DNA of 64,000 nucleotides from G963663775 sp963663775 (GCA_963663775.1 OY760624.1:310001-374000), one strand, 5' to 3'; positions 23,911-32,250 are shown, counted from the first letter of the stretch. Made by a program: numbers and translations. The notes: generated by a model from the letters alone, not told the origin.

Positions 23911-24345
23911 TTAGATGCCCAATTCCTTTTTCAGTGCTGCAATCATTTCGCTGTATTCCGCATCAGTCAGCACCACCGGTTCCGGATTGGTGATGGCAAA
24001 GCTGCCGCCAAATTCAAAACCACCTTCATACTTCGGTACAATATGAAAATGCAGGTGCGGATTGGTGTCGCCATAAGAGCCAAGGTTCAGCTTTGTGCAG
24101 CCCCACAGCTTCTTGATAGCACCGGAAGCCGCCGCCAAATCGTCTGCAAAATCACGACGCTCCTGGTCGTCACATTCGCACAATTCCTTCTTGTGGTCAG
24201 CCAGTGCCAATGCACAGCGACCCTTATGCGCCTGGTCCTTGAACAGATACAAGGTGCTTGCCTTCAGCTTGCCAACCTCCATCATAATAGACTCACGTAC
24301 TTCATGATGTGCGTCACAATAAAAACATCCGTTTGCAGTTGCCAT
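23911..24345 (-). CDS. HIT family nucleotide-binding hydrolase
   Basis: This 144-aa protein has the histidine triad His-Leu-His-Phe-His-Ile-Val (about 120-126), whose middle His attacks the nucleotide alpha-phosphate in related hydrolases of adenylyl compounds. An N-terminal Cys-x-Tyr/Phe-Cys-Asp-Ala-His segment (about 6-13) may form part of a metal site, as in GalT-like and some HIT proteins. It appears monocistronic. The physiological substrate is not deducible. Confidence 0.88.
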   Translation of the reverse strand: MATANGCFYCDAHHEVRESIMMEVGKLKASTLYLFKDQAHKGRCALALADHKKELCECDDQERRDFADDLAAASGAIKKLWGCTKLNLGSYGDTNPHLHFHIVPKYEGGFEFGGSFAITNPEPVVLTDAEYSEMIAALKKELGI

Positions 24346-24428
24346 TTTTTATCGACTCCTTCTAAAAGATTGCCTTACGGCATATACTAATGAGTATACA
24401 CGTTTTCGCCCAAAATTTCCAGTCCTTT

Positions 24429-25511
24429 TCACGGATTCTTCTGCTGTGGCACAGCATATAAATTGGTGTCCCATGCCGGTACATAGGGATGATGCCGCAA
24501 ATAGAAGCGATAGTCTGCACACAGTTTATGCAGCAGCAGCGGCAACTCGAACAAGTCCTCTGTGCGATGATACAGTGCCAGATTGATTTTGGGTCGATGG
24601 GTTTGCATCGTCTGTTTCGCTCCCAACAATGCCTGCCGTTCCGCACCCTCCACATCCAGCTTCAGCAGGGTGCACGGTGCACCGTCGAGCACACTGTCCA
24701 CCGCACGCATGGTAGTTTCTGTCCCGTTTCCACTCATCGTAGAATTTCTGCCCGCTTTTGCCGCAAAGCAAAGCGTGTCATCCGTTTCCCATGCGCCGGC
24801 GTGATAGGTCGCAGCATTGCCGTCCAAGCTGCTGTCTACATATTTTCGCAGCTTTTTATAGTTGCGTCTGTCTGGTTCCAGTGCTGTAATGCTCGCATAC
24901 TGTCCGCCTGTATATTGCAGCAGTTCTCGAATGGTGTCGCCGTTATATGCCCCTAAATCCACAAAGTGTTCGCTTGCACAGGGTCGCAGAATATTTTGAA
25001 ACACCTCATCCTTACTGCTTTCACAATCACGCAAATACTGCAAACGCCCACTAAGCCGATAGGCGATGCTGTTTTGAAACACCCGATGGGACCAATCATC
25101 TGCCAACAGAGCTTCCACACGCATCAGCTGCTCCTTGTGCGCCTGCACATAAGCATGGTCAAACAGCCCTTGCCCAATCACGGGCACATCCGGTGCCACA
25201 ACATCATATTGCACATCCAGCGTATACATTTTTTGCAGCACTTCCGGACGCTGGGACGCAAAAGCAATCGCAATCACAATATCATCCCCATATTCCGCTA
25301 TGACCTCCGAGAGCTTTTGCACACGATAGCCCGCAAAGCTATGCCCCCGTACGAATTCATCGCTTGCAAACACCGCCGCCACCGAAATCCCATAAGACGC
25401 AAATACCCGCAGGATTTTTTCGGCTCCATCTCCCATTCCATACAGCACAATCGGACGGGTTTCCCGCTGCAGCCGTTCCCACATTGGCTCAATTTCCTTG
25501 ATAAACTCCAA
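24429..25511 (-). CDS. FkbM family methyltransferase with an N-terminal Rossmann-like domain
   Basis: This 360-aa protein has two parts. Residues 15-110 form a nucleotide- or sugar-binding-like domain (Val-Leu-Tyr-Gly-Met-Gly-Asp-Gly-Ala-Glu). Residues 160-350 form the FkbM-type SAM-dependent methyltransferase, with the SAM loop Phe-Val-Asp-Leu-Gly-Ala-Tyr-Asn-Gly-Asp-Thr and Leu-Lys-Leu-Asp-Val-Glu-Gly-Ala-Glu. Relatives methylate hydroxyls of sugars or polyketides. Start is TTG at 25511 with GGAGGA 6-7 bp upstream. It is divergent from the 25681-26930 pair and may act on the same glycan or product (inference). Confidence 0.87.
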   Translation of the reverse strand: MEFIKEIEPMWERLQRETRPIVLYGMGDGAEKILRVFASYGISVAAVFASDEFVRGHSFAGYRVQKLSEVIAEYGDDIVIAIAFASQRPEVLQKMYTLDVQYDVVAPDVPVIGQGLFDHAYVQAHKEQLMRVEALLADDWSHRVFQNSIAYRLSGRLQYLRDCESSKDEVFQNILRPCASEHFVDLGAYNGDTIRELLQYTGGQYASITALEPDRRNYKKLRKYVDSSLDGNAATYHAGAWETDDTLCFAAKAGRNSTMSGNGTETTMRAVDSVLDGAPCTLLKLDVEGAERQALLGAKQTMQTHRPKINLALYHRTEDLFELPLLLHKLCADYRFYLRHHPYVPAWDTNLYAVPQQKNP

Positions 25512-25540
25512 TTTTGTTCCTCCACATGCCGTTTTGTTAG

Positions 25541-25569
25541 ATTATACGTCCATTCGCAAAAAAAGTAAA
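25541..25569 (-). promoter_or_regulatory. Promoter of the FkbM gene
   Basis: TTTACT (25569-25564) and TATAAT (25546-25541) are 17 bp apart on the minus strand. The start lies about 25 nt before the TTG codon. Confidence 0.65.
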
Positions 25570-25599
25570 GAAACCATGGCATTTGTTCTGAAATAGGCA

Positions 25600-25628
25600 T
25601 TGTGATTTTCTCCAAAAACCTCTATAAT
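25600..25628 (+). promoter_or_regulatory. Promoter of the low-complexity/glycosyltransferase-like pair
   Basis: TTGTGA (25600-25605) and TATAAT (25623-25628) are 17 bp apart on the plus strand, only 30 bp from the divergent FkbM promoter. Both units could therefore share regulation. Confidence 0.65.
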
Positions 25629-25680
25629 ATTAGTAGACATTTTGCAACTTTAGCTTTTACTGGAAGGAGCGTGTCCCGAT

Positions 25681-26085
25681 ATGTCCCACCCAGCATCGAC
25701 CACCCAGCATCCTGCAGCCATCGTGCAGCTAGATTCCACATTCCGTGAGAAGGATGGTGTCGTTTTTGACGCAGACAGCTATGCAAAGCATTTTACCCCC
25801 CCGCCCGCAAATCCACCGTCTGCCGCCCCCACGCCCACAGCACAAGCACCCCAAGGTGTATTTCTGACCCCTCCCGTACATATCGGTTGGTATGAAACCA
25901 AAACCGAAATTCAATATCCCCAAATGGGCGGCTGTGTCCCCTATCCTGTCGGCTCTGGCTCCGGCTCTTGGCTTTCGTCCTACCTCACCTCTTATCTCTC
26001 CTCGTTCGGCTCTTGGTACACCTCTGGTTCGTTTGTCCTTTCGGGCACAAGCGCACTGGGCGGCTATGGCTTGGATTTGATATGA
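25681..26085 (+). CDS. Low-complexity Pro/Ser/Gly/aromatic protein of unknown function
   Basis: This 134-aa protein has no signal peptide or membrane helix that I can see. A short charged region (about 17-36, Asp-Ser-Thr-Phe-Arg-Glu-Lys-Asp) is followed by a Pro/Ala linker (about 39-60), a segment with Ile-Gly-Trp-Tyr-Glu-Thr-Lys, and a tail (about 88-134) rich in Gly and Ser with repeated Leu-Ser/Thr-Ser-Tyr/Phe units, ending Gly-Tyr-Gly-Leu-Asp-Leu-Ile. GGAAGGAG lies about 11 bp upstream. Its stop overlaps the next start by 4 bp (ATGA), so the pair is coupled. The tail looks like a structural or modifiable substrate (inference). I recognise no family. Confidence 0.75.
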   Translation: MSHPASTTQHPAAIVQLDSTFREKDGVVFDADSYAKHFTPPPANPPSAAPTPTAQAPQGVFLTPPVHIGWYETKTEIQYPQMGGCVPYPVGSGSGSWLSSYLTSYLSSFGSWYTSGSFVLSGTSALGGYGLDLI

Positions 26086-26930
26086 GGGCATTTCACAGCA
26101 ACTGGACAGCACCGTTTTTTGCACGCCACCCTGCAAACACACCTTACGCTGTAGAGCCCTTTGAGTTATTCACCACCATGCTGTCTGCGCTTTCGTGGCG
26201 CAAAGCCGGCCATTCCATCTGCATGGTCACCGATGCCATTGGCGCCGCTTATTATCATGCCCTTGGTCTTACGCCGCTCTGGGATGGTGGCATACTGGAT
26301 GCCCTCTCAGACATCCCCGCCACCATTTCTCCGCACATTTACTGGGCGGCAGGCAAGTTGTTTGCCCTGCGGCAAATGTCTGCACCCTGCGTCATGCTAG
26401 ATACCGATTTTATCGTGTGGCGTGATATTACCCCGCTCTGCACGAACTGTGATGTTGCCGTGATTCATCAAGAGGACATCCTGCCCGAAATCTATCCCGA
26501 TGCTGCACAATTTCACACCGACACCGACCTTTCTGCCTTAGATTGGACCGTGCGCCCCTGCAACACCGCACTCACCTGCTTTTTTGACGCAGCATTGCTT
26601 GCAGACTATACCGAGCACGCCATCCAGTTCATGCTGCACACCCCCGCGGCGGACAATGCCCTCACCTATATGGTCTTTGCGGAACAGCGCATGCTGTCCA
26701 TGCGGATTGCAGCAAAGCAGTCACGTTTGACCGTTTTTTCCGACCTTCTCTCCTTATTTGGCACCAAACAGACCTATTTCACACATATTTGGGGACATAA
26801 GCAGTGCCTTCGGAGCGATACCGCTGCAAACGAAGCTTTTTGCCGCCGCTGTGCCGTGCGTTTGTCCAAAGACTTTCCGTATTATGCACAAATTGCTGCG
26901 GCAATTCCATCATTACAGCCATATTTTTAG
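26082..26930 (+). CDS. Glycosyltransferase-like protein (DUF6734-like)
   Basis: This 282-aa protein begins at the ATG overlapping the previous stop (ATGA at 26082-26085); an earlier start at 25968 would bury it in the upstream gene. The central Val-Met-Leu-Asp-Thr-Asp-Phe-Ile-Val-Trp (about 103-112) has the Asp-x-Asp of GT-A glycosyltransferases after a beta strand. Trp/Tyr/His residues near the C-terminus (Phe-Thr-His-Ile-Trp-Gly-His) are typical of this hypothetical family. Membrane helices are absent, so it is probably cytoplasmic. A likely job is to glycosylate the Ser/Tyr-rich partner or a surface glycan. Family assignment is moderate, substrate unknown. Confidence 0.72.
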   Translation: MRAFHSNWTAPFFARHPANTPYAVEPFELFTTMLSALSWRKAGHSICMVTDAIGAAYYHALGLTPLWDGGILDALSDIPATISPHIYWAAGKLFALRQMSAPCVMLDTDFIVWRDITPLCTNCDVAVIHQEDILPEIYPDAAQFHTDTDLSALDWTVRPCNTALTCFFDAALLADYTEHAIQFMLHTPAADNALTYMVFAEQRMLSMRIAAKQSRLTVFSDLLSLFGTKQTYFTHIWGHKQCLRSDTAANEAFCRRCAVRLSKDFPYYAQIAAAIPSLQPYF

Positions 26931-26981
26931 AAGAACAGCACCGTCTTGCAGTCGATTTCTGCAAAACGGTGCTGTTCTTTT
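26931..26981 (+). terminator. Terminator of the 25681-26930 operon
   Basis: A 14-bp stem (26931-26944 with 26966-26979; arms AAGAACAGCACCGT and its complement) has an inner TGCAG/CTGCA helix and is followed by TTTT. It starts directly after the stop codon. Confidence 0.9.
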
Positions 26982-27037
26982 ACAACATCCATCTTATTCC
27001 ATTTTTTTGTTTCCGCAAAAGACAGGTTGAGAACCTG

Positions 27038-27256
27038 TCAGACATTGATGTAATCCTCCACTACCTCCCGAAAATGCAGCAGAGATACCTCTCTATGATT
27101 GAGCATACCAACCAACTTGCCCACCATGCTTTCATGCTGTGAAACATCCAATATTGCGTCCACACAGACATCTCCATCCAACGCCAAGATACCATTGGTC
27201 TGATAGATACCGCCCTCCACCTGATTCTTGGTCAACATCATTTTCTTATACCACAT
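27038..27256 (-). CDS. Conserved short hypothetical protein
   Basis: This 72-aa protein, using the ATG at 27256 with an excellent AAGGAGG 8 bp upstream, starts Met-Trp-Tyr-Lys-Lys-Met-Met and contains Tyr-Gln-Thr-Asn-Gly-Ile (about 20) and Leu-Val-Gly-Met-Leu-Asn. It appears soluble and alpha/beta. It resembles small clostridial DUF6514-type proteins, but I am unsure. It is convergent with the glycosyltransferase-like gene, with about 57 bp between it and that terminator. Confidence 0.65.
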   Translation of the reverse strand: MWYKKMMLTKNQVEGGIYQTNGILALDGDVCVDAILDVSQHESMVGKLVGMLNHREVSLLHFREVVEDYINV

Positions 27257-27360
27257 TCCCAGTTCCTCCTTCATGCAGTCCGTCATATCATGCTTCCAGT
27301 ATACTATATCAATGTTGCAGTTTTTGTCGCACGCTGTCGAAGCGATACGGATATCTCTCT

Positions 27361-27410
27361 AAAAAGCAAAAAGCAGAGTGCCGAGATTATTCAAAATCCC
27401 ATCACTCTGC
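27361..27410 (-). terminator. Terminator of the C_GCAxxG_C_C gene
   Basis: GCAGAGTG (27373-27380) pairs with CACTCTGC (27403-27410), extended imperfectly inward. On the minus strand it is followed by TTTTTGCTTTTT. It lies 13 bp past the stop at 27423. Confidence 0.8.
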
Positions 27411-27422
27411 CTTTTATTTTGA

Positions 27423-27824
27423 TTATTTTTCCAGCAAGCGCTCTTCTACCAAGCGTGCCGCATATTCCACGCACTCTGCACAGCTGCTGTTCACAGGCGG
27501 TGTTTTGATGTCACGGCACATCACGGCACCGATTTGCTCATTGAATGCCGCTGTCATCTCTCTGGCAATGCGATAGGTTGCACCCTTGGTTTGTCCCGGC
27601 ATATCCGTTCCTGCGCTGTTTGTCAGCCCTGCAACCATCAACGCACCTGTCAGTGCACCACAAGTGTCCTGTATCCCCATTCCCAGTCCGAACGCCTCTG
27701 CCATTTTATATGCGGTTTCTTCATCTACGCCGAACAAATCGCAATAGGTACAGACTACTGCTTGTGCACAATTGTATCCTGACCGATGTTTTGCCGTTGC
27801 CTGCGCAACTCTGCTTTCCTGCAT
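27423..27824 (-). CDS. C_GCAxxG_C_C family redox protein
   Basis: This 133-aa protein has the named cysteine pattern: Cys19 (Tyr-Asn-Cys-Ala-Gln-Ala), a Cys-Gly-Ala-Leu-Thr-Gly motif (about 55-60), Cys-Arg-Asp (about 102) and Cys-Ala-Glu-Cys (about 115-118). Members are common in anaerobes and are thought to bind a metal or take part in redox chemistry; none is firmly characterised to my knowledge. The start has AAAGGAG about 9 bp upstream. It begins 70 bp after the amidase stop and may share its transcript. Confidence 0.88.
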   Translation of the reverse strand: MQESRVAQATAKHRSGYNCAQAVVCTYCDLFGVDEETAYKMAEAFGLGMGIQDTCGALTGALMVAGLTNSAGTDMPGQTKGATYRIAREMTAAFNEQIGAVMCRDIKTPPVNSSCAECVEYAARLVEERLLEK

Positions 27825-27894
27825 GTGCTTGTTTCTCCTTTAATTCGCTGTGAACTTTTGTGTATCGTATGTAAGAACCTGTATTCCGTCTGCT

Positions 27895-29601
27895 TTAATA
27901 GGTTGCAGTTTTATAATACTGCATAATGGCAGTATACATTGCCTGTGCCTGTGCCTGCAACCCTGCATCTGTGCTGACCAGTGCATAATCGTCTGCATTG
28001 CTCAAAAAGCAGTATTCACTAAACGCAATCGGAACACCTGCCGCAACTGCTGCCTTCACCATGTATAAATTCGGACGCTCCTTAATACCACGGTTATTGA
28101 CCCCAAGCGACACATATTGCGCAAGAAACAGCTTTGCAATCGTTGTGCTTTCGCCGGTGCTCTCTTGTTCATCGTCCGGCACCAGCATTTCACAGCCTCG
28201 TGCACTGGTTGCATCTGCGGAATTCAAATGGATGCAAACCACCAAATCCAGCAAATCCGCATTGTCTTCAATATATGGCACACGGCTTGCTTTCGGCAAG
28301 GAAACGTCGGTTGTGCGGCTCATGATGACATTCACACCAGATGCCTGCAGTAAATCCCGCAATTTAAGTGCCGTCTGCAAGCACAAATCCTTTTCATAGA
28401 CACCTGCTTCCACACTGCCGGCACCGCTGTCGTCACCGCCATGTCCTGCATCAATCAGAATCGTCAGCACACCATCCGTACGCCCTGCGGCGGTTGGTGT
28501 CGGCGTGGGGGTTGTACCCGTATCTTCGGCATCATCGTCCCCCGTTGCAGTGTTTGCATCCTCTATCGAGGTCCATTTTGCATACAAAACCATATCCGAA
28601 CCCACTCTATCGCTGCTGAAATCCCATGCTGTATAACAGCCGCGTTCTGCATACCAACCGCCAAACACATATCCGCTCACACTAGGGGTTTGCTTCTGCA
28701 GCAGGGTTCCTTCCGGCACATCAGTCAAGGTTTCGATTTGTGTACCGTGACCATTCATCTCAAATTCAACAGTATAAGAGTGCACCCACTTGGCATATAG
28801 CGTCATGTCACTGCTCACCGTATCGTTGGTGAAATCCCATGGCTCGGTACAGTCACTGTCTTGATACCAGCCTGCCACCACATAATCGGAAACAGGCGTT
28901 ACCGTCGGTGCCGCAATGACACTGCCTTCCTCCAAATCCGTGAGTGCATCCAATGCGCTGCCGTGCCCGTTCACATCAAACGCCACCGTATACACCACCG
29001 CAGGCGTACCGGAATCCAACAGCACAATGTCTTCCGCATCGTCATAGTCTACTTGGAATCCAATCTGGTTGCCCATGTCACGCAGGCGGAAATAATTGTT
29101 GCCGGCAATGTTGTATGCCGTCATATTTGCCTGCGCACCATTCACCAGCACATTGGCACGGGACAGCACCGCTGCTCCTGCGCCGGAGTAGGACATCTCA
29201 CCGCCCACCGACGTGTAGCCCTCACCCGTTGTCAAGGAAATGCTGCTCGTGTCAGCATCCCAGGCCACGCTGAATTTGCTGTTGGTGTTTTGCAAAAGAT
29301 ATGCAATATCACGCAGCTTAAAATAATTTTCGCTATTGATTTTATAGACCTCCGGCTGCACCGGAATACCGTCCAGTTCAATGCTGTCTGTAGTCTGTGC
29401 AGGTGTTGCTGTCGCCAGCAGGTTGTCTGCCACCGTATTCTCAGCGCTTTGGGACACTGCCGCTCCTTCGGGGTCTGCCACAGCCGCATCCACCTGTGCC
29501 GCAAATGCTGAAACACTGCTGCCAAACGCAATGCAGCCACTCAGCAGCACCGCCGCCGTTTTCTTTAAAATTCGATGATATAAGGGATGTAAAAGATGCA
29601 T
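27895..29601 (-). CDS. Secreted N-acetylmuramoyl-L-alanine amidase with adhesion-type repeats
   Basis: This 568-aa exported wall hydrolase contains a signal peptide (1-34, ending Ala-Phe-Ala-Ala) and a copper-amine-oxidase-N-like domain (about 65-200; Tyr-Phe-Lys-Leu-Arg-Asp-Ile-Ala-Tyr and Tyr-Phe-Arg-Leu-Arg-Asp-Met). Two Listeria-Bacteroides (InlB B) repeats (about 200-270 and 271-345; each Gly-Trp-Tyr ... Leu-Tyr-Ala-Lys-Trp) and a Thr/Pro linker lead to an Amidase_3 domain (about 380-565) that cuts the muramyl-L-Ala bond. Zinc ligands are likely His in Asp-Ala-Gly-His-Gly-Gly, Glu in Tyr-Glu-Lys, His in Cys-Ile-His-Leu-Asn and catalytic Glu in Phe-Ser-Glu-Tyr. Confidence 0.92.
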   Translation of the reverse strand: MHLLHPLYHRILKKTAAVLLSGCIAFGSSVSAFAAQVDAAVADPEGAAVSQSAENTVADNLLATATPAQTTDSIELDGIPVQPEVYKINSENYFKLRDIAYLLQNTNSKFSVAWDADTSSISLTTGEGYTSVGGEMSYSGAGAAVLSRANVLVNGAQANMTAYNIAGNNYFRLRDMGNQIGFQVDYDDAEDIVLLDSGTPAVVYTVAFDVNGHGSALDALTDLEEGSVIAAPTVTPVSDYVVAGWYQDSDCTEPWDFTNDTVSSDMTLYAKWVHSYTVEFEMNGHGTQIETLTDVPEGTLLQKQTPSVSGYVFGGWYAERGCYTAWDFSSDRVGSDMVLYAKWTSIEDANTATGDDDAEDTGTTPTPTPTAAGRTDGVLTILIDAGHGGDDSGAGSVEAGVYEKDLCLQTALKLRDLLQASGVNVIMSRTTDVSLPKASRVPYIEDNADLLDLVVCIHLNSADATSARGCEMLVPDDEQESTGESTTIAKLFLAQYVSLGVNNRGIKERPNLYMVKAAVAAGVPIAFSEYCFLSNADDYALVSTDAGLQAQAQAMYTAIMQYYKTATY

Positions 29602-29648
29602 AAAATCTTCCTTTTTATGATAAATAGCCTTTTCTCTAAAACATTTGT

Positions 29649-29677
29649 ATTATACCACCCAAATACGATAAAATCAA
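29649..29677 (-). promoter_or_regulatory. Promoter of the amidase gene
   Basis: TTGATT (29677-29672) and TATAAT (29654-29649) are 17 bp apart on the minus strand, with TGG before the -10. It lies about 48 bp before the start codon. Confidence 0.75.
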
Positions 29678-29737
29678 CACCAAGCACTGCGGATTCGCAA
29701 AGTGTAACACTTGTAACATAAAAACCGCCAAATTTTT

Positions 29738-30679
29738 CTATTCCCTGTGCAACATCGCTGCTCCGACAATTCCCGCATCGTTTCCGAGTTCTGCCAGCAC
29801 CAGCTTGGTCTGTTCGCAGCCAGCCTGCATCAAATCCCGCTCCACACGGCTACGTAAGGGACGCAGCAGCTTGTCGCCATATCCGGAAAGCCCTCCGCCA
29901 ATGACCAAGAGCTTGGGCTGCAAAATGGCAATCAGATTGTTGATGCCGCATGCCAAATAGTCTAAATACTGCTCAAACACACGGTCTGCCAGCGAATCTC
30001 CCTCATCTCGTGCATCGCAAATCAGCTTTGCGGTCAATTTTCCTGCATTTTTCTTCTGTAAATTCCACAGCTGTGTCTGTATGCCTTTATGCATCGCATC
30101 TTCCGCCATATGAATCAGACCCACCGCCGATGCATAGGCTTCAAAGCATCCGTGCTTGCCGCAATTGCAGGGTAACCCGCCATATTGAATCACCATATGC
30201 CCAATCTCGCCTGCAATATGATTTTCTCCCGTATATAGCTTGCCATCCATCACAATGCCGCCGCCGATGCCCGTGCCAATGGTCAGCATCACCATATTTC
30301 GCCCGCCACGACCTGCACCGCTGATATATTCACCCAGTGCCGCACAGTTCCCATCGTTATCCAGCTGCACAGGGCACGCAAACTCTGGCTTAAAAATCTC
30401 TGCAAAGCACACGTCATTTATGCCAAGATTGGTTCCAAATTGCAGCGTGCAGCTCGGCTTGTCAAAAGTTCCGGGTACGCCAATGCCGATTTGGTCGATT
30501 TGCTCGGGTGCAATTCCCGTTGTCTGGCAAACACCAATCGCAAGCTGACGCATGGTTTGGCAAATTTGATTGGCATCGCCTGTCTGTGTCGGTAAACTGC
30601 GCTTTGCCAAAAGCATGCCGCTTTCTGTGCAAATCCCCACCACAATATTGGTGCCGCCCAAATCGATTCCAAGTTTCAT
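29738..30679 (-). CDS. ROK family sugar kinase (glucokinase-like)
   Basis: This 313-aa cytoplasmic kinase most likely phosphorylates glucose or a related hexose with ATP. The phosphate loop Asp-Leu-Gly-Gly-Thr-Asn (5-10), a second Gly-Thr-Gly-Ile-Gly-Gly-Gly loop, Glu-Ile-Gly-His and the ROK zinc motif Cys-Asn-Cys-Gly-x-x-Gly-Cys-Phe-Glu are all intact. No N-terminal helix-turn-helix is present, so it is an enzyme and not a ROK repressor. It is next to hprK, which fits carbon metabolism. Confidence 0.92.
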   Translation of the reverse strand: MKLGIDLGGTNIVVGICTESGMLLAKRSLPTQTGDANQICQTMRQLAIGVCQTTGIAPEQIDQIGIGVPGTFDKPSCTLQFGTNLGINDVCFAEIFKPEFACPVQLDNDGNCAALGEYISGAGRGGRNMVMLTIGTGIGGGIVMDGKLYTGENHIAGEIGHMVIQYGGLPCNCGKHGCFEAYASAVGLIHMAEDAMHKGIQTQLWNLQKKNAGKLTAKLICDARDEGDSLADRVFEQYLDYLACGINNLIAILQPKLLVIGGGLSGYGDKLLRPLRSRVERDLMQAGCEQTKLVLAELGNDAGIVGAAMLHRE

Positions 30680-30783
30680 ATAACCCCTCCACTTTTTTCA
30701 AACCTACGGTTTTACCGAACATCTGCACCGCACAGGCTGGCATCCTCCCTGTGTCGGCACTGCATTGATTTCTGGAGTTTTCT

Positions 30784-31716
30784 TTATCCGCCAAATTCCT
30801 TCAGCATACGGTCCTGCAGTTCCTTTGCGGCATTGTAACCCATCTTTTTATGACGGTTGTTCATCGCTGCCACTTCAATAATCACTGCCAAATTTCGACC
30901 CGGCTTCACCGGAATGGTGAGCGATGGAATATCAATGTCCAAGATGCTGGTGGTTTGCCCCTCCAAGCCCAATCGGTCATACTGCTTTCCATCTTCCCAT
31001 GCTTCCAAATTGATAACCAATTCAATTTTTTCCGTCATCTTGACAGCACCCATACCAAAAATACGGCGCACATCCACAATGCCGATACCACGCAGCTCAA
31101 TGAAGTGCCGAATGACCTCTGGCGCCGAACCCACCAAGGTTTTATCCGACACACGCTTGATTTCCACCGCATCATCGGCAATCAAGCGATGTCCACGCTT
31201 GACCAATTCGATTGCGGTTTCCGACTTACCCACACCACTGTCACCGAGCAGCAGCACACCTTCGCCGTAGATTTCCACCAGCACACCGTGCAGCGTAATG
31301 CGTGGCGCAAGCTTGACCTTTAACGATGCAACCATGCTGTTCATGATGGTAGAGGTAAACTGATTGGTGCGCAAAATCGGCACATTGTTTTTCTGCGCCG
31401 CCTCCAGGCATTCCGGAAAAATATCAATATTGCGTGAAATAATCATGGCAGGGATGCCGGTTGCAAACAGCTTGTCAAAGCATGCCAACCGCTTCTCTGC
31501 ATCAAACGCTTCCACAAAGGTCGTTTCGACTTTGCCCATGATTTGAATACGATTCGGGTCAAAGTAATCAAAAAAACCCGCCAGCTGCAAGCCCGGACGA
31601 TTGATGTCATCCTTGGTGATTTCTATTTTTTCAAAGCCTTCCGGTCCATGAATCACTTCAAAGTCAAATTCCTGAAGCAGCTCTCCCAGACTAACACTGA
31701 ATTCTTTGAGTTGCAT
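30784..31716 (-). CDS. hprK: HPr kinase/phosphorylase
   Basis: This 310-aa bifunctional enzyme phosphorylates Ser46 of HPr and reverses the reaction, controlling catabolite repression and PTS activity. The C-terminal kinase half holds the P-loop Gly158-Asp-Ser-Gly-Val-Gly-Lys164-Ser, Asp-Asp just after it and the Glu-Ile-Arg/Leu-Arg-Gly-Ile-Gly-Ile family motif. The N-terminal half is the usual regulatory domain. Its presence marks a Firmicute-type sugar control network. No ptsH is nearby. The ATG follows a GGAGG-type site. Confidence 0.95.
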   Translation of the reverse strand: MQLKEFSVSLGELLQEFDFEVIHGPEGFEKIEITKDDINRPGLQLAGFFDYFDPNRIQIMGKVETTFVEAFDAEKRLACFDKLFATGIPAMIISRNIDIFPECLEAAQKNNVPILRTNQFTSTIMNSMVASLKVKLAPRITLHGVLVEIYGEGVLLLGDSGVGKSETAIELVKRGHRLIADDAVEIKRVSDKTLVGSAPEVIRHFIELRGIGIVDVRRIFGMGAVKMTEKIELVINLEAWEDGKQYDRLGLEGQTTSILDIDIPSLTIPVKPGRNLAVIIEVAAMNNRHKKMGYNAAKELQDRMLKEFGG

Positions 31717-31942
31717 GTTTTTAGCCTCCCTATGTCTAATATATAGATTCTCTATCCATATATCGTCATTCCTTGTAGTGTTTATACGATAGCACCTGCA
31801 AAAAAAGCTTTATTTTCTCTATATTGCACATTGCTTCTGATGCATATTATACCCTATTCCATTAGCCTTTGCAATTCCTCATCAGAATTTGGCGGAAATT
31901 TTCAAAGCATTTTTGTGTATTAAAATTTTTTTCGTTTTTCTC

Positions 31943-31971
31943 TTGCAATTGTCGTTCTGTTATGGTATTAT
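31943..31971 (+). promoter_or_regulatory. Promoter of rpmB
   Basis: TTGCAA (31943-31948) and TATTAT (31966-31971) are 17 bp apart, with TGG in front of the -10. Leader to the rpmB ATG is about 35 nt. The preceding 31717-31940 is AT-rich, and I see nothing else in it. Confidence 0.8.
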
Positions 31972-32013
31972 TATATGCGTTACTCAATGCATATAGATAG
32001 GAGGTGCAGGAAA

Positions 32014-32202
32014 ATGGCAAAGTGCGATATTTGCGGCAAGGGCGTTACTTTTGGTATCAAGGTTTCTCACTCTCACAGACGTTCCAACAGAACTTGGAAG
32101 CCCAATGTCCGTCGTGTGAAGGCCCTTGTTGACGGTACTCCCCGCCATGTCAACGTATGTACTCGTTGCCTCCGCTCCGGCAAGGTTACCCGTGCTATTT
32201 AA
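32014..32202 (+). CDS. rpmB: 50S ribosomal protein L28
   Basis: This 62-aa basic protein of the large ribosomal subunit uses the ATG at 32014 with an AGGAGGTG site 8 bp upstream. It retains the zinc-binding form: Cys4/Cys7 and Cys49/Cys52 make two CxxC pairs; many bacteria also encode a cysteine-free copy. It is monocistronic, with its own promoter and terminator, which is usual for rpmB in Firmicutes. Confidence 0.96.
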   Translation: MAKCDICGKGVTFGIKVSHSHRRSNRTWKPNVRRVKALVDGTPRHVNVCTRCLRSGKVTRAI

Positions 32203-32250
32203 TTGAAATTGGCGACCGCATCTCATATGATACAATATAAGATTCGATTA

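Noticed and set aside
25729..26142. A 137-codon open frame on the minus strand across the low-complexity gene
   Set aside because: It is antisense, lacks a ribosome binding site and promoter, and the plus-strand frame has both plus the ATGA coupling to the next gene.
31717..31940. Small RNA or gene between hprK and rpmB
   Set aside because: The stretch is AT-rich with only short imperfect palindromes, no promoter-terminator pair and no frame with a ribosome binding site.
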